From an uncultured Muribaculaceae bacterium (GTDB lineage Bacteria; Bacteroidota; Bacteroidia; Bacteroidales; Muribaculaceae): DNA of 10,087 nucleotides. Within the stretch, counting starts at the first letter, position 1. Every line of letters starts with the position of its first letter. A program made the position numbers and the translations under genes. Below, piece by piece: positions 5,460 through 10,087 of this stretch. The notes under the pieces were generated by a model that worked only from the letters and a program-made list of their open reading frames with translations, was not told where the DNA came from and ran no database searches. Where the stretch lies: positions 1 through 10,087 of the forward strand of contig CAJUSN010000093.1 in the NCBI GenBank assembly GCA_910589095.1, given 5' to 3'.

Positions 5460-6694
5460 ACGCAAATGGAAAAAACGCTCCCGAAGTGGAGCTGATAATG
5501 ATAAATATTGCAGGTCACGACAAGCCCGGCGTTACAGCCGCACTGTCCGATATCCTTGCCCGTTACAACGCGCAGATTCTTGACATAGGTCAGGCCGACA
5601 TTCATCATAACCTTACGCTCGGACTGCTTATAAAAACGGACAGCAGCGTGTCAGGCGACATTATGAAGGATCTCCTTTTCAAAGGTTATGAAATGGATGT
5701 GCAGGTGCGTTTCACTCCCGTAACCCCTGCCGACTATGAGCGGTGGGTTGGCTTGCAGGGTAAAAACCGCTGGATTATCACCATTCTTGGACGCCATCTT
5801 TCGGCTCGTCACATAGCATTGGTAAGTGGGGTGGTTACTGATCAGCAACTTAATATTGACAGCATTCAGCGTCTCACAGGTCGCATGCCTCTTGATGAAC
5901 ATGAAATCCAGCACAGCAAGTCGTGTGTGGAATTCTCGGTGCGCGGCAATCCCCGTGACCATAGCGAGATGCAACGCCGATTCATGCACATAGCCTCAGA
6001 AGAAGGGATTGATATTTCGTTGCAAGAGGACACCATGTACCGCCGGTGCCGCCGGTTGGTGTGCTTCGATATGGATTCCACACTCATCCGCACAGAAGTG
6101 ATTGATGAGCTTGCTGAGCGCGCCGGCGTTGGCGATCAGGTCAGGGCCATCACGGAGAGCGCAATGCGTGGCGAGATAGATTTCACCGAGAGCTTTGCAC
6201 GTAGAGTGGCGTTGCTCAAGGGGCTTGATGAGTCGGTGATGAAAGATATTGCCGAGAACCTGCCAATAACCGAAGGTCTTGACCGCATGATGACTGTTTT
6301 GAAGCGTACCGGTTATAAAACAGCCATTCTGTCAGGTGGATTCACCTACTTCGGTAACTATCTTAAGCAGCGTTTTGGATTTGATTATGTGTATGCCAAC
6401 GATCTTGAGATAGTGGATGGAAAACTTACCGGACGCTATCAGGGTGAGGTGGTCAACGGCCGCCGAAAAGCGGAGCTGCTTAAGTTGCTTGCCCAGGTGG
6501 AGAACATTAATATTAAGCAGACCATCGCCGTGGGCGACGGAGCTAACGATCTCCCGATGCTGTCAACAGCCGGCCTCGGAATTGCATTCCATGCCAAGCC
6601 AAAAGTGAAAGCCGCCTCTGACCAGTCGATCTCCACAATCGGTCTTGACGGGATACTCTATTTCCTTGGATTCAAGGATTCGTTTATAGGTTGA
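5456..6694 (+). CDS. serB: Phosphoserine phosphatase SerB with N-terminal ACT domains
   Basis: A 412-residue cytoplasmic HAD-family enzyme for the last step of serine biosynthesis: phosphoserine to serine plus phosphate. Two ACT-like regions come first, at about 10-88 (IAGHDKPGVTAAL) and 105-190 (ILGRHLSARHIALVSGVV), which may sense an amino acid such as serine. The catalytic part follows: motif I FDMDST (204-209, nucleophile Asp205 and Asp207), TEVIDELAERAGV (213-225) in the cap, motif II LSGG (292-295, Ser293), Lys338 in RRKAELL, and motif III VGDGANDLPML (359-369, Asp361 and Asp365). All key residues are present. The start codon overlaps the kinase stop in ATGA, which suggests translational coupling. 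The length matches the long two-ACT SerB form (as in mycobacterial SerB2) and not the short enterobacterial one. Confidence 0.95.
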   Translation: MNANGKNAPEVELIMINIAGHDKPGVTAALSDILARYNAQILDIGQADIHHNLTLGLLIKTDSSVSGDIMKDLLFKGYEMDVQVRFTPVTPADYERWVGLQGKNRWIITILGRHLSARHIALVSGVVTDQQLNIDSIQRLTGRMPLDEHEIQHSKSCVEFSVRGNPRDHSEMQRRFMHIASEEGIDISLQEDTMYRRCRRLVCFDMDSTLIRTEVIDELAERAGVGDQVRAITESAMRGEIDFTESFARRVALLKGLDESVMKDIAENLPITEGLDRMMTVLKRTGYKTAILSGGFTYFGNYLKQRFGFDYVYANDLEIVDGKLTGRYQGEVVNGRRKAELLKLLAQVENINIKQTIAVGDGANDLPMLSTAGLGIAFHAKPKVKAASDQSISTIGLDGILYFLGFKDSFIG

Positions 6695-6720
6695 AAAAAT
6701 CAATTAATCACATTTTTTAT

Positions 6721-9700
6721 ATGGAAAAACTCAAATGCATAGCACTTACGGCCGCGCTCGCTACTGCGGGGGCTGCCATGGCCGCGGATTCTTCTCCGCT
6801 ATGGTTGAGGAATGCTGCCATTTCACCGGATGGCAACACCGTAGCCTTCACTTACAAAGGTGATATATTCACCGTTTCTGCCAACGGTGGAAAAGCACGC
6901 CAGCTTACTACCTCTCCGTATTATGACAGCACACCGGTGTGGAGTCCCGATGGATCGCGCATAGTGTTCACGAGCAACCGTCGCGGTTCCGATGATATCT
7001 ATATCATTCCGGCCGAGGGAGGAACGGCACGCCGTCTCACCACAAGCGATCGCAACGAGCTTCCTTTGGCGTTCCTGCCCGACGGACGGCTCCTGTTCTC
7101 CACCGCTTTCATGCCTGACCGCACATCAGCGCAGGCTCCATTTGGAGCTCAAGCCTACGTTATAGACGTGGATACCGAGGAGGCCCGCCCCGAGCTTTAT
7201 CTTTCGGTACCAATGCTTGCTGCAAGCACTCGACAAGATGGCACTATCCTGTATCAGGACAAAAAAGGCTATGAAAATATCTGGCGCAAACATGAACGCT
7301 CCTCAGCCACAGGCGATATTTGGAGTATTCTCCCTGATGGGACATTCAAGCAGCTCACCACATTTAATGGCCATGATATCAATCCTGTGTGGGGATCCGG
7401 CGATGAGTTTTTCTATCTCACAGAACAAGGAAACAACACACTCAACATTTTCAAGGGAAATTCAGCGGGAGATCTCAGTCCGGTGGCTCTGACGCAGTAT
7501 ACCGACTACCCCGTGCGCTCTCTTTCGGCTTCCAACGACGGACGCCTGGCCTACAGTTACGCCGGTGAGCTTTATACGCTTACTCCCGGTGGGCAGCCTA
7601 AGAAAATCAACGTGGAGATTGTGACCGATGATTATGACGCCGACCTTGTCAAGAATTTCCGTAACTCAGGTGCCACCACGCTCGCTCCGAACAAAAAGGG
7701 CGATGAAGTGGCCTTCGTGATTCGCGGCGATGTATATGCCACATCGGTGAAGTATCCCACCACGGTGCGCATCACTAACACTCCGGGCCAGGAGCGTGTG
7801 GTTGATGTAGCACCCGACGGACGGTCGGTAGTTTATGATTCCGAGCGTGACGGTCTGTGGCAACTGTTCATCTCCAAAATCAAGAATAAGGATGAGAAAC
7901 AGTTGGCCTATGCCACTGAATTTGTTGAGGAACCGCTTTACAGCTGCTCCACCTCTGCTCAGCAACCGGCTTTCAGTCCCGACGGGAAGAAAGTGGCATT
8001 CCTTGAGGACCGTACCATTCTTCGCGTAATCGATATTGACACCAAGAAAGTAACCACTGCACTTGACGGAAAGTATAACTATTCTTACACTGACGGTGAT
8101 GTGGAATTCACTTGGAGCCCCGATAGCAAGTGGCTTCTTGCCAGTTATATAGGCGATGGTGGCTGGAACAATACCGACATAGCTCTCGTGGCAGCCGATG
8201 GTTCCAAGGTGGTTGACCTTACCGAAAGCGGTTACTCAGATGCGAAGCCCCAGTGGGCACTTGATGGGCGTGCGTTCACCTATTATACCGGTCGTTACGG
8301 CATGAAGAGCCATGGCAGCTGGGGTAATCAGTACGACGTGATGCTTATGGCCCTCGACGCTGATGCTTGGGATGAATTCAACATGACCGAGGAGGAAGCC
8401 GCTCTCAAAGAGCAGGAAGAGAAAGACCGGAAGGAAAAGGAGAAGAAAGATTCTGACTCAAAGGATTCCAAGAAGGGTAAGAAATCGTCTAAAAAAGATA
8501 AGAAGGATTCCAAGAAGACTGACAAAGCCGGTGATGAAAAGAAAGATCTTAACTTTGATCTCGAGAATCGTCGTTACCGTATGGCCCGTCTTACTCCCGG
8601 TTCCGGAAATTTGGGCGACAGCTACCTTTCCAAGAAAGGCGATAAGTTCTATTATGTGGCCGGTTCTTCGGAAAATGGTGCCAATCTCTATTGCCGCGAT
8701 CTGCGCAAAGGCGACACTAAGGTATTGGCCAAAGGAGTGAATGGAGGATTTGTAGCGGATGAGAAGGGCGAAAACCTGTTCCTCATAGGCCGTGGCGGCA
8801 TGAAAAAAGTATCGCTTTCCGATGGTAAAGTGACTCCGATAGAGTTTGAAGCACCTTACAATCGCCATCCTTCGCAGGAACGTTCATACATCTATGAGCA
8901 CATGCTGCACCAGGTGAAGAACAAGTTCTACGACGCCAATCTCCATGGACTTGACTGGGATTCCATCGGAAGCCAGTATCGCAAATTCCTACCTTATATC
9001 AACAATAACCGCGACTTCGCTATTTTGATGAGCGAAGTGCTCGGTGAACTCAATGCCTCCCACACTGGAGCCTCTACTTCAAGCGATGCTCCCATCAGCT
9101 ACCTGTCTACTGCTGTGCTTGGCGCTTACTATGATCCTGCCTATAAAGGCGACGGTCTGAAGGTGTCTGAAGTGCTTCGTCGTGGACCGCTTGACACAAA
9201 GAAGGCCAATGTGAAGGCGGGGGATGTAATTCTTGAAATCGACGGCCAGCCCATAAAGGCCGGACGTGACTACTTCCCGCTGCTTGAAGGCAAATCCGGC
9301 AAAAAAGTGCGTCTCACAGTGAAAGATGCCTCCGGAGCCACACGCAATGTGACCGTGAAACCCATCTCGGCCGGAGCTCAAAGCGGATTGCTTTATCAGC
9401 GCTGGGTTGAACATAACGAGCACTTGGTTGATTCTCTGTCGGGCGGTCGTCTGGCCTACGTGCACGTGCGTGGCATGGATTCCCCCAGCTTCCGCACAGT
9501 TTATGACCGCTTGCTCGGCCATTACCGTAACGCCGAAGCCGCAATCGTGGATACCCGTTACAACGGTGGCGGATGGCTCCACAATGACCTTGCCATTCTT
9601 CTTTCAGGCAAAGAATATGTGCGCTTCACGCCCCGTGGACGCTATATAGGTTCCGAGCCATTCTCACAGTGGACAAAACCGTCGGTTATGCTTGTTAACG

Positions 9701-10011
9701 AAAGCAATTACAGCGATGCCCATGGCACACCGTTCGTGTACCAGACTCTTGGCATAGGCGATGTGGTTGGTGCTCCCGTACCCGGTACCATGACAGCGGT
9801 TTGGTGGGAAAGCCAGATCGATCCGTCGCTCGTGTTCGGTATTCCGCAGGTTACCTCGCAGGATATGAACGGACAGGTTCTCGAGAACCATCAGCTCAAT
9901 CCCGACGTTTTGATTTACAACAATCCCCAGGATGTGATTGCAGGTCAGGACGCACAGATTGAAGGCGCCGTGAAACACCTGCTTAAAAAACTTGATGAAA
10001 ACAAAAAGTAA
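6721..10011 (+). CDS. Exported tricorn-type S41 family peptidase with PDZ domain
   Basis: A 1096-residue peptidase, predicted periplasmic. A signal peptide covers residues 1-21 (positive EKLK start, Ala-rich core, cleavage after AMA). Two beta-propeller regions follow (about 30-335 and 335-665), with repeats such as SPDGNTVAFTYKGDIF and SPDGSRIVF. A Lys/Glu/Asp-rich insertion occupies about 556-609. Then come a helical region, a PDZ domain (about 800-885, with AGDVILEIDGQPI) and the tail-specific protease core. The tricorn tetrad is present: Ser780-His781 (NASHTGAS), nucleophile Ser998 in NYSDAHG, and Glu1055 in LENHQ; Asp999 corresponds to the residue linked to basic P1 preference in archaeal tricorn. 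A TTG at 6691 in frame would overlap the serB stop, but it would place ten extra residues before the signal peptide, so the ATG 26 bases after serB is chosen. Likely role: degradation of peptides to short products. Confidence 0.9.
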   Translation: MEKLKCIALTAALATAGAAMAADSSPLWLRNAAISPDGNTVAFTYKGDIFTVSANGGKARQLTTSPYYDSTPVWSPDGSRIVFTSNRRGSDDIYIIPAEGGTARRLTTSDRNELPLAFLPDGRLLFSTAFMPDRTSAQAPFGAQAYVIDVDTEEARPELYLSVPMLAASTRQDGTILYQDKKGYENIWRKHERSSATGDIWSILPDGTFKQLTTFNGHDINPVWGSGDEFFYLTEQGNNTLNIFKGNSAGDLSPVALTQYTDYPVRSLSASNDGRLAYSYAGELYTLTPGGQPKKINVEIVTDDYDADLVKNFRNSGATTLAPNKKGDEVAFVIRGDVYATSVKYPTTVRITNTPGQERVVDVAPDGRSVVYDSERDGLWQLFISKIKNKDEKQLAYATEFVEEPLYSCSTSAQQPAFSPDGKKVAFLEDRTILRVIDIDTKKVTTALDGKYNYSYTDGDVEFTWSPDSKWLLASYIGDGGWNNTDIALVAADGSKVVDLTESGYSDAKPQWALDGRAFTYYTGRYGMKSHGSWGNQYDVMLMALDADAWDEFNMTEEEAALKEQEEKDRKEKEKKDSDSKDSKKGKKSSKKDKKDSKKTDKAGDEKKDLNFDLENRRYRMARLTPGSGNLGDSYLSKKGDKFYYVAGSSENGANLYCRDLRKGDTKVLAKGVNGGFVADEKGENLFLIGRGGMKKVSLSDGKVTPIEFEAPYNRHPSQERSYIYEHMLHQVKNKFYDANLHGLDWDSIGSQYRKFLPYINNNRDFAILMSEVLGELNASHTGASTSSDAPISYLSTAVLGAYYDPAYKGDGLKVSEVLRRGPLDTKKANVKAGDVILEIDGQPIKAGRDYFPLLEGKSGKKVRLTVKDASGATRNVTVKPISAGAQSGLLYQRWVEHNEHLVDSLSGGRLAYVHVRGMDSPSFRTVYDRLLGHYRNAEAAIVDTRYNGGGWLHNDLAILLSGKEYVRFTPRGRYIGSEPFSQWTKPSVMLVNESNYSDAHGTPFVYQTLGIGDVVGAPVPGTMTAVWWESQIDPSLVFGIPQVTSQDMNGQVLENHQLNPDVLIYNNPQDVIAGQDAQIEGAVKHLLKKLDENKK
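8461..8517 (+). repeat. In-frame 15-bp direct repeat in the Lys-rich insertion of the tricorn gene
   Basis: AAGGATTCCAAGAAG occurs at 8461-8475 and again at 8503-8517, 42 bases apart and in the same reading frame, encoding KDSKK twice. It lies in a low-complexity stretch coding for Lys, Ser, Asp and Glu. This suggests growth of the insertion by slippage or short duplication. The frame stays open and the domains on both sides are intact. Confidence 0.8.
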
Positions 10012-10024
10012 GTGGCTCCAATAA

Positions 10025-10087
10025 ATGAGTTCTGTTTATTTCGAGTGTGTTTTGCTACGGATTTCGCAAGTTGAAGAGGGCGCGATG
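10025..10087 (+). CDS. Possible start of a further open frame, truncated by the window end
   Basis: An ATG at 10025, 13 bases after the tricorn stop, opens a frame of 21 codons (MSSVYFECVLLRISQVEEGA and on) without a stop before the edge. No family can be recognised from so few residues. An AT-only inverted repeat (AATAAA at 10020-10025, TTTATT at 10035-10040) overlaps its start. It could equally be non-coding spacer before a gene starting at or after the ATG at 10085. Confidence 0.2.
   Translation, partial: MSSVYFECVLLRISQVEEGAM

Noticed and set aside
6691..6720. TTG start for the tricorn gene at 6691
   Set aside because: It would add ten residues before a well-formed signal peptide, and TTG is a rare start; the ATG at 6721 fits better.
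10020..10040. Hairpin AATAAA/TTTATT after the tricorn gene as a terminator
   Set aside because: The stem is only 6 AT pairs with a 9-base loop and no T run follows; too weak to call.

Overview
The window looks like chromosomal DNA of a gut-type Bacteroidales bacterium. The evidence is threefold. The promoter-like sites match the Bacteroidetes consensus (-7 box TAnnTTTG, with a TTG-type -33 box about 19-20 bases upstream) and starts have A-rich leaders instead of strong Shine-Dalgarno sequences. A BlaR1-type M56 protease carries a TonB C-terminal domain, a fusion common in this phylum. The tricorn-type peptidase has a signal peptide. The exact genus cannot be fixed by eye; Muribaculaceae or a relative is my guess.

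Layout. Positions 1-215 hold a tandem duplication of a unit of about 122 bases; each copy contains a strong rho-independent terminator, probably for a + strand gene left of the window. Positions 216-526 hold no convincing gene. At 522-575 lies a compact regulatory region: one Bacteroidetes-type promoter and two identical-arm palindromes (AACTAT-N4-ATAGTT), one between the promoter boxes and one touching the start codon. It drives a two-gene + strand unit (576-2519): a BlaI/MecI-type repressor and an M56 membrane metalloprotease with a periplasmic TonB-like domain. A strong bidirectional terminator (2558-2612) separates this unit from two - strand genes: an N-acylglucosamine 2-epimerase family protein (2624-3820) and, upstream of it, a SanA/YdcF family membrane protein (3880-4497).

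The 122-base gap 4498-4619 contains two divergent promoters and a palindrome between them. To the right a + strand cluster follows: a BadF/BadG-type sugar kinase (4620-5459), a phosphoserine phosphatase with N-terminal ACT domains (serB, overlapping the kinase stop by 4 bases) and a large exported tricorn-type peptidase (6721-10011). A short open frame may begin at 10025 and run off the window.

How the genes may work together. The repressor-protease pair is most simply read as an autoregulated sensor: the M56 protease senses something in the periplasm and inactivates the repressor, relieving repression of its own promoter. The epimerase, the SanA-like protein and the kinase on either side of the divergent promoter suggest amino-sugar or envelope metabolism; this is inference. 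The kinase-serB-tricorn cluster is functionally mixed. No mobile element, tRNA, rRNA or CRISPR array was seen. The most interesting item is the repressor/M56-TonB sensor with its paired operators; the protein families are known, but the signal and the regulon are not evident from the sequence.
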